A stretch of DNA of 33,377 nt from an uncultured beta proteobacterium. Lineage in GTDB: Bacteria; Pseudomonadota; Gammaproteobacteria; Burkholderiales; Burkholderiaceae. The notes beneath the pieces are model-generated. The model did no database searches. It was not told the DNA's origin and saw only the letters and a list, made by a program, of their open reading frames with translations. The stretch lies in the NCBI GenBank assembly GCA_903871735.1, contig CAIQHU010000030.1, forward strand, positions 1-33,377, in the 5' to 3' direction. The position numbers and the translations under genes are program-made. Below, one piece after another: positions 8,533 to 16,527 of this stretch. How positions within the stretch are numbered: position 1 is the stretch's first letter; each line of letters starts with the position of its first letter.

Positions 8533-9603
8533 CTAACTTCGTTCTATGCCTGCGCAAACTGCCTGAGTAACTTCAGTCATCATTGCTTTACCTCCTAAAT
8601 CACGGGTATGCAGACTTGGATTTGCCGTTACTTGCTCAATAACTTGCATGAGTAATTTTGCCAAAGTAGGCTCTTGAAGATGTTCAAGCATCATCACAAT
8701 CGACCAAAAAGTTCCTATAGGATTTGCCAAGCCTTTACCCATGATGTCAAACGCTGAACCATGAATTGGTTCAAACATTGATGGGTATCTTCGCTCAGGG
8801 TCAATATTACCAGTTGGTGCAATCCCAAGGCTCCCTGCAAGTGCAGCTGCTAAGTCACTCAATACATCTGCATGTAAATTGGTAGCTACAACCGTATCAA
8901 GAGACTCCGGTCTATTAACCATGCGGGCAGTCGCAGCATCTACCAACTCTTTATCCCAAGTAACATCTGGGAACTCTTTAGCAATTTGTACGGCAATTTC
9001 ATCCCACATTACCATTCCATGGCGCTGAGCATTTGATTTAGTAATAACTGTCAAATGCTTTCTGGGGCGAGACTGCGCTAATCGAAAAGCATATCGCTGA
9101 ATCCGCTCTACACCAACGCGCGTCAGTATGCTCATATCGGATGCAACTTCAATAGGGTGACCTTGGTGGGCACGCCCCCCTAAGCCAGCGTACTCTCCTT
9201 CAGAATTTTCTCGAACGATTACCCAGTCCAGTTGATCGCGCGTACAATTTTTTAAGGGCGTTTGAATACCAGGCAAGATCCGCGTGGGACGGACATTCGC
9301 ATATTGATCAAAACCTTGACAAATTTTTAATCGTAATCCCCACAAAGTTATATGGTCAGGAATGTTTGGATCGCCTGCCGAACCAAACAAAATGGCATCA
9401 ACTTTTCGAAGTGGATCTAAACCATCAGCGGGCATCATCACGCCATGCGCACGATAATAATCACCACCCCAATCAAAATGCTGAAATTCAAATTGAATAT
9501 CCTGATTTTTGGCAGCCAAGGCCTGTAATACTTTTTCTCCTTCAGGTACGACTTCTTTGCCAATTCCATCCCCAGGAATTGATGCAATACGATAAGTTTT
9601 CAT
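8533..9603 (-). CDS. Isocitrate/isopropylmalate dehydrogenase family, D-malate/tartrate dehydrogenase type
   Basis: A 356-aa cytoplasmic beta-decarboxylating dehydrogenase that would oxidise a 2R-hydroxyacid with NAD(P)+ and Mn/Mg. The opening RIASIPGDGIGKEVVPEG, the DHITLWGLRL segment and VRENSEGEYAGLGGR are closer to DmlA/TtuC (D-malate or tartrate dehydrogenase) than to LeuB. Catalytic K189 and metal-binding D222, D246 and D250 are present. The length suits the family (about 355-365). The ATG has an AGGA ribosome site. It diverges from the tctCBA operon across 247 bp, a common layout for a carboxylate catabolic enzyme and its uptake system. D-malate, tartrate or an alkyl-malate are all possible substrates. 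Confidence 0.88.
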   Translation of the reverse strand: MKTYRIASIPGDGIGKEVVPEGEKVLQALAAKNQDIQFEFQHFDWGGDYYRAHGVMMPADGLDPLRKVDAILFGSAGDPNIPDHITLWGLRLKICQGFDQYANVRPTRILPGIQTPLKNCTRDQLDWVIVRENSEGEYAGLGGRAHQGHPIEVASDMSILTRVGVERIQRYAFRLAQSRPRKHLTVITKSNAQRHGMVMWDEIAVQIAKEFPDVTWDKELVDAATARMVNRPESLDTVVATNLHADVLSDLAAALAGSLGIAPTGNIDPERRYPSMFEPIHGSAFDIMGKGLANPIGTFWSIVMMLEHLQEPTLAKLLMQVIEQVTANPSLHTRDLGGKAMMTEVTQAVCAGIERS

Positions 9604-9632
9604 TTTTTTCCTAAATTAGTAGAATAATCGGG

Positions 9633-9638
9633 ATTATA
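9633..9638 (-). promoter_or_regulatory. Candidate -10 box (TATAAT) of the malate/tartrate dehydrogenase gene
   Basis: A perfect TATAAT on the minus strand lies 29 bp before the ATG at 9603. No good -35 hexamer is present at 16-18 bp upstream, so it may depend on an activator. The 247-bp region up to the divergent tctC start otherwise shows AT-rich sequence and no repeat I can define. Confidence 0.33.
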
Positions 9639-9850
9639 GTGTGCATCCATTCAATTATTATTCTGAGTAATTCTCCATAAGACGTATTAATCCAACCCTA
9701 CCCCTGTTTAATCGAAAACCAATATATAAAGACTGAAAACTTAAAAAATACCCCTTTCAAATTATTTCAAAGTAAGCATTCCAGCCTATTTCGATGTTTT
9801 CAAAATAGTGGTATCCTAATGCCTAAATATCAATTAAGTTTGGAGAAAAA

Positions 9851-10858
9851 ATGTTCGCATCACAATTCAAAAAAGCTTTTAATGCTTGTTTAACGTTTGT
9901 AATATTTGCCCTACTTGCCACAACAACAACTCATACCCTAGCGCAAGCTTTTCCTTCAAGACCGATTAATATCTTAGTGCCATTTGCTACAGGTGGACAA
10001 AACGATAGGATTGCTAGATTGATGGCCCCTTATTTACAAAAATATTTAGGTCAACCTGTTCAAATTATTAATAAAGCTGGTGCCGGAGCACAGTTAGGTC
10101 ATACCTATTTTTTACAACAGCCAGATGATGGCTACACGATTCTATCATCCTCAGTAAACTATATTCCTCTGAACATTGGTATTACTAAAGCACCATATAA
10201 ATTGCAAGACTTTGAAATGGTGAACTTACCTTCGAATGATTCTACAATCCTAGCAACCGCTAGTGATTCTAAATTTAAAACCATTGAACAAGTAATTGAT
10301 GCATTAAAAAAAGATCCGAAAAGTATCAGCATTGGAGTTCAACCTGCTTCTGCTGATCTGATGAATTTAGCCCTACTTTTACAAGCAGAAAAAATTAATA
10401 TCAAGGATGTACGCGTGGTAACGTTTACTGGTGGCGGTCCAGCTAGAAATGCTGTTTTGGGCGGCACGGTAGATGTCGGACTGGTTGGTGCTGAAGGCTT
10501 TGTGCCTATCAAAAACCGTATCCGCGGACTCGTTTTATTTGATGATCAGCGTGACCCAGAATTTGCAGATACGCCGCACATTGACGAGTACGAAAAAAAA
10601 CGTAATCTCTCTATTGAGTGGGTTCCGGGTTCACAGCGCGGTTGGGTTCTGCCAGCCACTCTCAAAAGCAAATATCCAGATCGTCACGCTATTTTAGTCA
10701 AAGCCATTACAGATGCCTCTAAAGATCCAGAATTCATTGCCGCTGCCAAGGCGCAGGCTCTACCAGTAAACTGGCTCGGGCCGCAAAAATCGCAAGAACT
10801 ATATCTCAAAGCATCGAATACATTGCTTAAACATATTGATATCATTCAAGCCAAATAA
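9851..10858 (+). CDS. TctC/Bug periplasmic receptor of a complete TTT system
   Basis: A 335-aa secreted protein with a signal peptide ending near TLAQA, then FPSRPINILVPFATGGQNDRIARL, the family opening with its ligand loop (GGQND in place of the usual GGxxD). It captures a carboxylate in the periplasm and delivers it to TctAB. The ribosome site GGAG sits 7 bp before the ATG. The tctB and tctA genes follow at 37 and 36 bp, so this is the only one of the five Bug genes in the window with its own membrane partners. It is more divergent in mid-sequence than the others (FEMVNLPSNDSTILATASD). The ligand is unassigned; the neighbouring hydroxyacid and dicarboxylate enzymes suggest a di- or tricarboxylate. 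Confidence 0.93.
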   Translation: MFASQFKKAFNACLTFVIFALLATTTTHTLAQAFPSRPINILVPFATGGQNDRIARLMAPYLQKYLGQPVQIINKAGAGAQLGHTYFLQQPDDGYTILSSSVNYIPLNIGITKAPYKLQDFEMVNLPSNDSTILATASDSKFKTIEQVIDALKKDPKSISIGVQPASADLMNLALLLQAEKINIKDVRVVTFTGGGPARNAVLGGTVDVGLVGAEGFVPIKNRIRGLVLFDDQRDPEFADTPHIDEYEKKRNLSIEWVPGSQRGWVLPATLKSKYPDRHAILVKAITDASKDPEFIAAAKAQALPVNWLGPQKSQELYLKASNTLLKHIDIIQAK

Positions 10859-10895
10859 TTCGCTTGAATACTCGTATCTTTAGTAAAGGTAGTGC

Positions 10896-11363
10896 GTGAA
10901 AAATAACCTTCGCTTTAGCATCGATTACGGCCACTTAATATTTTTAATCATCATTTCGGGGTGGGTGATTTGGTATTGGATCAATGCCAGATCTGTCTCA
11001 ACTAGCCCTGAAAATTTGCTGATTATTCAACCCGTTTCTATCGGTATATTAATTTTAACTGTCTGCATTTTGCCGCAAGTCTTTCGGAGTGCAGATATTC
11101 CTGCTGAACTCAAGCCCGAGCCTCTTTCGACTGTGGAGTTCCTTAAAATTGTGGCAGTGATGCTGGCGATGGTAGGTTTAGTTTATCTGATGTTTACAGT
11201 TGGCTTTGATGTCGGAGTCTTGTTTTTCTCAGCTATCACAACAATTATTTGTGGGGAAAGAAGACCCCTTTTGGTGGGACTATTTTCAATAGTAACTACT
11301 TTAGTGATTGTTAAAGGCTATCAGTTATTAATTACCTTTCCAATGCCTAACTTATTTCTTTAA
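10896..11363 (+). CDS. tctB: TctB small membrane subunit of TTT transporter
   Basis: A 155-aa inner-membrane protein with four hydrophobic helices (about residues 9-28, 46-62, 85-105 and 112-150), the usual shape of the poorly conserved small subunit. Identity rests mainly on its place between tctC and tctA and on topology. The start is a GTG at 10896 with AAAGG upstream; no better ATG lies nearby. It should pair with TctA to form the sodium- or proton-driven carboxylate permease. Confidence 0.85.
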   Translation: MKNNLRFSIDYGHLIFLIIISGWVIWYWINARSVSTSPENLLIIQPVSIGILILTVCILPQVFRSADIPAELKPEPLSTVEFLKIVAVMLAMVGLVYLMFTVGFDVGVLFFSAITTIICGERRPLLVGLFSIVTTLVIVKGYQLLITFPMPNLFL

Positions 11364-11399
11364 ATCCAATCATCGATTCACTTAGACTAAAGATCATCC

Positions 11400-12887
11400 A
11401 TGTTTGATATGTCAGCTTTATTAGTAGCCCTGAATTTAATAGGCTCATCTTTAGATACTTGGCTATGGGTTGTACCAGGAATTGCGATTGGATTGTTTTT
11501 TGGTGCCATGCCTGGTATTTCAATCACTATGGCAATGGCGCTAACTCTCCCACTAACGCTTTATATGGATTTTTTATCGGCCATCATTTTTCTGACCTCT
11601 GTTTATACAGGTGCTGGTTATGGTGGTTCGGTACCCGCAGTACTGATTAATATCCCCGGGACATCAGCAGCCGTAGCCACTACCTTCGATGGTTATCCCA
11701 TGGCTCGTAAGGGCATGCATAACGAAGCCCTAGGTGGTGCTCTTGGTGCCTCTGTGATCGGCTCAGTCATCTCCTATACTGTTTTATTGTTTTTAGTGGT
11801 TCCAATTGCCGATCTAGTGATTAAAATTGGCCCCGTGGAAATGTTTGGTGTTGCGCTTTGGGGAATGTTGATGATCGGTTCGCTAACAGGTCCGTCGATG
11901 TTGCGGGGATTTGTGGCTGGCGGACTTGGGATTCTCATTGGTACTATTGGCATGAATACCGTTGGCTTTATTCGAGGCACAATGGACATCCCTGACTTAC
12001 TAGATGGTGTTAGCCCAATTCCTGCGCTGATGGGGCTGCTTGCGTCTAGCCAACTTCTAGGTCTTGTTAGTGCTAAATTTATTATTGATAACGAAAATGC
12101 TAGAACACTAAGCGCTGCAAAAATTATGCAAGGCTTCATGGCGGTTTTTAAACACAAAGTCACTATGCTGCGAGGTACGATCATTGGTATGATCATTGGT
12201 GCGGCGCCAGGAGTCGGAGCATCTGTCTCTAACTTACTGTCCTATTCGGATGCTAAACGCAGGTCAAAAGATCCAGACTCCTTTGGAAAAGGAACTATCG
12301 AGGGAGTCATTGCAGCAGAATCTGGTAATAGTAGTGGTGAGGGTGGATCAATGGCAACTACCCTCGCATTAGGAATACCTGGCGGTGGAGCTACTGCCGT
12401 CATCCTGGCGGCATTTGCAATGCATAACATTGTCGTTGGGCCGAGCTTCATCGATAAAAGTAAAGATATGGTGTATGTCTTAATTATCAATAATATCGCC
12501 CAGTGTTTCATCTTAATTCCCGTTGGCCTCATATTTATTTTCTTTGCTAGCTCAATCGTTAAAGTTCCCCTAAAGTATTTAATTCCAACCGTTCTGATTA
12601 TTTCAATTTTTGGCTGTTATGCGACTGATGGTAATACTGCCGGCGCAATCACCTTATGCATCTTCTCAGTAATCGGTTGGTTAATGGCAAGGTATCACTA
12701 CCCGCCATCAGCGATGGTGGTTGGACTTTTACTAGGGGGTATGTTTGAAACAGAAGCCATTAAAACAATGCAATTAAGCGCTGGGAATATGTTTTATTTC
12801 TTGGAGCGCCCAGGAGGTGTAGCCCTCTTTATTTTAATTTTAGCCTCAACCGGATACTCTATTTGGAAGAAATTTCAAACTAAATAA
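11400..12887 (+). CDS. tctA: TctA large membrane subunit of TTT transporter
   Basis: A 495-aa inner-membrane protein of about twelve helices. The family's conserved glycine-rich blocks are easy to see: GLFFGAMPGISITMAMAL near residue 30, GAGYGGSVPAVLINIPGTSAAVATTFDGYP near 70, and GMIIGAAPGVGASVSNLLSY near 260, followed by ESGNSSGEGGSMATTLALGIPGGGATAVIL. These form the substrate pathway. Length matches the family norm of about 500. It is third in the tctCBA operon, 36 bp after tctB, and is followed 91 bp later by the MmgE/PrpD gene, which may share the transcript. It may also serve the orphan Bug receptors in this window. Confidence 0.95.
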   Translation: MFDMSALLVALNLIGSSLDTWLWVVPGIAIGLFFGAMPGISITMAMALTLPLTLYMDFLSAIIFLTSVYTGAGYGGSVPAVLINIPGTSAAVATTFDGYPMARKGMHNEALGGALGASVIGSVISYTVLLFLVVPIADLVIKIGPVEMFGVALWGMLMIGSLTGPSMLRGFVAGGLGILIGTIGMNTVGFIRGTMDIPDLLDGVSPIPALMGLLASSQLLGLVSAKFIIDNENARTLSAAKIMQGFMAVFKHKVTMLRGTIIGMIIGAAPGVGASVSNLLSYSDAKRRSKDPDSFGKGTIEGVIAAESGNSSGEGGSMATTLALGIPGGGATAVILAAFAMHNIVVGPSFIDKSKDMVYVLIINNIAQCFILIPVGLIFIFFASSIVKVPLKYLIPTVLIISIFGCYATDGNTAGAITLCIFSVIGWLMARYHYPPSAMVVGLLLGGMFETEAIKTMQLSAGNMFYFLERPGGVALFILILASTGYSIWKKFQTK

Positions 12888-12978
12888 TTGATAAGCTATT
12901 TCTTAAATTACATCAATTAATCACCAACTTCATCGCTAAATAATACTTTTTACTATTATCAATAAAGGAGCGTAGTAC

Positions 12979-14397
12979 ATGTCTGTAACGCCAACAACTA
13001 ATGAAAGCTTAACCGCTTATGCTGCAAATTTTATTTGTAAAACACAATTAAAAGATATCCCTGAGAATGTTCTTGATCTTGGTAAAAAATCGATGCTCGA
13101 TGGCCTTGGTTTGGCGATTGCTGGCTCTGTTGCAAAATCTGGCGAACTAGTCAGAAAACACCTCCATGCGCAAGGATTGAATTCAGGTACTGCTACAGTG
13201 ATTGGGTCCAATTTGCGTTGTGCTCCACGTTTTGCGGCGTTCGCTAATGGTGTTGGTGTGCATGCCGATGATTATGATGATACGCAACTAGCTGTAGCTT
13301 CTGATCGGGTATATGGTCTTCTTACTCACCCTACTGCTCCAGCATTGCCAGCCGCTCTTGCTGTGGGAGAGCAAAATAACGCCTCTGGTGCGGACGTCTT
13401 TTTAGCCTATCACCTCGGGGTTGAACTCGAGTGCAAAATAGCCGAAGCAATTAACCCTAGACATTATCAAACGGGTTTTCATGCGACAGCGACTTGTGGC
13501 ACATTTGCTGCGGCTGCGGCTGCAGGAAAAATCCTAAACCTCAACTTAGAAACTATGCGTCGTGCTCTATCAATTGCTGGTAGCCAATCCGCTGGTCTAC
13601 GAGAAAATTTCGGCACAATGACAAAACCCTTTCATGCAGGCCGGGCTTCAGAAAGCGGCGTAGTTGCAGCAGAGTTCGCAGCTTTAGGATGGACAGCTAC
13701 AGATATTATTTTAGAAGCGCCAAGAGGATTTTTTCAAGCAGCCGGCGGAGGTTTTGAAGATGATTTTATTCGAGATAAACTCGGACACCCTTGGACATTT
13801 GCCTCTCCTGGAGTTTCAATTAAGCCCCACCCTTCTGGGTCTTTAACACATCCAGGTATGACCGAAATGTTACGCCTCATTAAAGCCCATCATCTTGTTG
13901 CAAATGATGTAGTGTCGGTCAAGGTTGGAACGAATCATAATATGCCCAATGCCCTAATACATCATCAACCTCAAAATGAACTTCAAGCAAAATTTTCTAT
14001 GGAGTTTTGTATGGCAATCCTGCTCTTAGAAGGCCGAGGAGGATTATCAGAATTTACTGATGAAGTAGTTTTGCGTGCAGATGTACAAGAAATGATTAAA
14101 CGAGTTCATTTTGGGGTCGATGACGAGGCTGAGCAAGCCGGGTTTCATAAAATGACTACGATTATCACAATAACGCTTAAAAATGGTCAAGTGATTCGAG
14201 GCTCAGCAGATTTTGGTCGAGGTAGCCCAGCAATGCCCATGAGCTACGACGAAGTTGCTGATAAGTTTTTAGAAAATTGCGCTTACGCGCATTTCTCTCC
14301 AGTCTCTTCGAAGAGAATTATCTCAGTAGTGCAATCCATCGAACAATTAACTTCGATTAGAGAGCTTACCGCTCTCCTCTCAACAGCTAGTGCTTAA
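12979..14397 (+). CDS. MmgE/PrpD-family dehydratase-like protein
   Basis: A 472-aa cytoplasmic protein of the MmgE/PrpD superfamily, whose members include 2-methylcitrate dehydratase, cis-aconitate decarboxylase and iminodisuccinate epimerase. Typical blocks are DGLGLAIAG, HADDYDDT, the GFHATATCGTFAAAAAAGK stretch, GSQSAGLRENFGTMTKPFHAGRASESG and IKPHPSGSLTHPGM. A strong ribosome site AAAGGAG precedes the ATG. It follows tctCBA on the same strand, suggesting action on the imported acid, for example dehydration or isomerisation of a branched tricarboxylate. Family membership alone does not fix the reaction. Its stop and that of the converging hydrolase share one TTAA. Confidence 0.9.
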   Translation: MSVTPTTNESLTAYAANFICKTQLKDIPENVLDLGKKSMLDGLGLAIAGSVAKSGELVRKHLHAQGLNSGTATVIGSNLRCAPRFAAFANGVGVHADDYDDTQLAVASDRVYGLLTHPTAPALPAALAVGEQNNASGADVFLAYHLGVELECKIAEAINPRHYQTGFHATATCGTFAAAAAAGKILNLNLETMRRALSIAGSQSAGLRENFGTMTKPFHAGRASESGVVAAEFAALGWTATDIILEAPRGFFQAAGGGFEDDFIRDKLGHPWTFASPGVSIKPHPSGSLTHPGMTEMLRLIKAHHLVANDVVSVKVGTNHNMPNALIHHQPQNELQAKFSMEFCMAILLLEGRGGLSEFTDEVVLRADVQEMIKRVHFGVDDEAEQAGFHKMTTIITITLKNGQVIRGSADFGRGSPAMPMSYDEVADKFLENCAYAHFSPVSSKRIISVVQSIEQLTSIRELTALLSTASA

Positions 14398-15341
14398 CTG
14401 ACAAAAGCCCTGATTGCTTTATAGATTAAATCAGGGCGCTCCTCTTGCGGGTAATGCCCAGTTGGGATATCAGTACCTTGCAAGTCATCAGCCCATTTAG
14501 ACCATGCTTCAATCGGTTTAAAGTGCCTCCCACAGTGACTATTACTGCCCCATAAGACCAATACTGGGCATTGAATTTTTTTTATCCCTAAATCAGCCGT
14601 ATCCATCTCTAAATCAATCGATACGGTAGCGCGATAGTCCTCACAAATTGCATGAATTTGCTCCGGCGTTGTGCAACGAATATATTCAGCCATTGCTTCG
14701 GGTGCAAAAATCTTTAACCCAACACCTTTTTTATTTAATTTATAGTTAATATAAAAATCTAAATCTCCACAAATTAAGCGCTCCGGAAAAGGCTCCTTTT
14801 GAGCCATGAAGAACCAGTGATACGATTCAAGCCCCCAACCCATCGTGACACGTGTTAAAACTTCGTGCGTTGGCACAATATCTAAAGAGATTAAATGCGT
14901 TACTTTGTCAGGATAGTCTAGACTCATTCTAAAACCAACGCGTGCCCCGCGGTCGTGCCCTACAACAGCAAACTTGGAGTACCCATGTTCTTGCATAACC
15001 TGCACCGCATCGTTAGCCATTGTTCGAAACGAATAATCAGAATGGTCACCGCCACCAAGCGGTTTTTCACTGTCGCCATAACCTCTCAAATCGATTGCTA
15101 CCACGGTATAGTGCTTTGCTAGAGTGGGGGCAATTTTATGCCACGTTACATGGGTCAGAGGATTGCCATGTATTAATAATAAAGGGGGGCCGCTGCCGCC
15201 AATAACTCCGTGTATTTTTGCGCCTATTCCTGGTAAATCGAATGCCTTAAAACCTTCCATCAAGTTCGAGTTATAAGGAATCAAATCATCAAAAACTAAG
15301 GAATCAACATCACTGGGTGTTGCTATTTTCGTTACCTGCAT
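14394..15341 (-). CDS. Alpha/beta hydrolase, fluoroacetate/haloacetate dehalogenase-like
   Basis: A 315-aa cytoplasmic alpha/beta hydrolase. After IHGNP (oxyanion region) it has GHDRGAR with an aspartate nucleophile D130, acid D154 in LDIVPT and base H296 in GHYPQEERP. It also keeps the residues known from fluoroacetate dehalogenases: carboxylate-binding R131 and R134, and H175, W176 and Y237 in positions matching the halide pocket (YHWFF, CEDYRA). This predicts hydrolysis of a short 2-haloacid to a 2-hydroxyacid, though some close relatives act on other esters. About 27 N-terminal residues exceed the usual length; the ATG at 15341 is kept because GGAG precedes it at good spacing. It lies 31 bp beyond the pdxA-like gene on the same strand, so the two may be co-transcribed. 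Confidence 0.88.
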   Translation of the reverse strand: MQVTKIATPSDVDSLVFDDLIPYNSNLMEGFKAFDLPGIGAKIHGVIGGSGPPLLLIHGNPLTHVTWHKIAPTLAKHYTVVAIDLRGYGDSEKPLGGGDHSDYSFRTMANDAVQVMQEHGYSKFAVVGHDRGARVGFRMSLDYPDKVTHLISLDIVPTHEVLTRVTMGWGLESYHWFFMAQKEPFPERLICGDLDFYINYKLNKKGVGLKIFAPEAMAEYIRCTTPEQIHAICEDYRATVSIDLEMDTADLGIKKIQCPVLVLWGSNSHCGRHFKPIEAWSKWADDLQGTDIPTGHYPQEERPDLIYKAIRAFVS

Positions 15342-15372
15342 ACTTTTGAATCTCCTATTTTTTTCATATTAC

Positions 15373-16389
15373 TTACTTATCAGATGTTTTTTGTCGCTCT
15401 AAGGCGAGATTTACAATGACATCAAAGGCCCGTTGCATTGCTCCAACGTCAGCAACTCCCTTACCCACAATATCGTATGCTGTGCCATGAGACGGAGTTG
15501 TATACAGTGTTTTTAACCCACCAGTCAGCGTTACACCTTCAGTAAAACCAAGTAACTTGGTGGCAATTTGACCTTGATCATGATACATAATCACTACCGC
15601 ATCAAAATCACCTGCCCGCGCTTTTAAAAACACTGTATCGGAAGGTAATGGCCCCTCACTACTCAGCCCCTCTTCTCTAAGGCGCTTGAGCGTGGGCGCA
15701 ATAATTTCAATTTCTTCCATCCCAAATAGACCACCCTCGCCATTATGTGGATTTAACGCGGCAACCCCAATCCTTGGGTTAGGCTTACCTAAACCGCGCA
15801 TCGTTTCGTGCGCCAATCGCAAAGCACCTTCAATTCTTTCTGGCACGACCATGTCAACGACCTGCCTCAAACTAATGTGTGACGTAACTCGAAATGTACA
15901 AAAAAGTTTAATGAGATTTACTTCGCCATAATAGCCTTGGTGATGATTCCAAGTTGCGAACATCTCATGCTCATCACGATATTTCCAACCACCCTTATTG
16001 AGAGCTCCCTTATTTAAAGGCGCAAAGCAAATTGCATCCAATTTGCCAGCATGCGCCCAATCTGTCATTACTTTTAAGGTTTCACCGCACAGTCGACCCG
16101 ATTCAATTGAGGTAGCACCTCGCACAATAGTTGCTGGATCGACATTTTGTAAGTCAATCATCGGAAATCCAGTCTTCGTCCAATCAATTGCGTCAACATC
16201 TTTGGCTAGATGAAAATCAATTGTTATCCCAGAATCTTTCATTCCAACTTGAAGAACGCGTAAATCCCCCACAATAACGACACGAGTACTTTGATGGTTC
16301 TTTATTCTTTCTAGTAACCGAACTGCTACTTCAGGGCCTATGCCAGTAACATCACCTAGCATCAAACCAATCACCGGTTTTTTAATCAT
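15373..16389 (-). CDS. PdxA-family (4-hydroxythreonine-4-phosphate dehydrogenase-like) protein, catabolic paralogue
   Basis: A 338-aa cytoplasmic NAD-dependent, metal-binding dehydrogenase/decarboxylase of the PdxA family. It opens with IGLMLGDVTGIGPE and keeps the three metal histidines, H171 (TSHISLR), H215 (NPHNGEGG) and H270 (MYHDQG), plus TPSHGTAYDIVGKG. Besides vitamin B6 synthesis, PdxA relatives act in catabolism (for example the terephthalate diol dehydrogenase TphB and PdxA2 of sugar acid pathways). The absence of other B6 genes and the carboxylate-catabolism setting favour such a role. The frame extends to a TTG at 16413, but the ATG at 16389 is next to GGAGAAG and starts the conserved block, so I chose it. 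It is divergent from the fumarase gene. Confidence 0.85.
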   Translation of the reverse strand: MIKKPVIGLMLGDVTGIGPEVAVRLLERIKNHQSTRVVIVGDLRVLQVGMKDSGITIDFHLAKDVDAIDWTKTGFPMIDLQNVDPATIVRGATSIESGRLCGETLKVMTDWAHAGKLDAICFAPLNKGALNKGGWKYRDEHEMFATWNHHQGYYGEVNLIKLFCTFRVTSHISLRQVVDMVVPERIEGALRLAHETMRGLGKPNPRIGVAALNPHNGEGGLFGMEEIEIIAPTLKRLREEGLSSEGPLPSDTVFLKARAGDFDAVVIMYHDQGQIATKLLGFTEGVTLTGGLKTLYTTPSHGTAYDIVGKGVADVGAMQRAFDVIVNLALERQKTSDK

Positions 16390-16527
16390 CTTCTCTCCGT
16401 TATGTAAAATCAAATAATCTAATACGTTTTTAAAAACAACCTAACTTTCTGCATGGTAAATTCTCAGTTGTTCCGTTATCATTAGCCTACTATTTTAAAC
16501 TGAACAGTCATTTATTAAAGTCAAATT

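Noticed and set aside
11774..12532. Long minus-strand frames inside tctA
   Set aside because: Antisense shadows of the highly conserved TctA frame, without ribosome sites or recognisable domains.
16426..16440. GTTTTTAAAAAC palindrome between the pdxA-like and fumarase genes
   Set aside because: A short AT-only-flanked palindrome of this type is expected by chance in AT-rich intergenic DNA.
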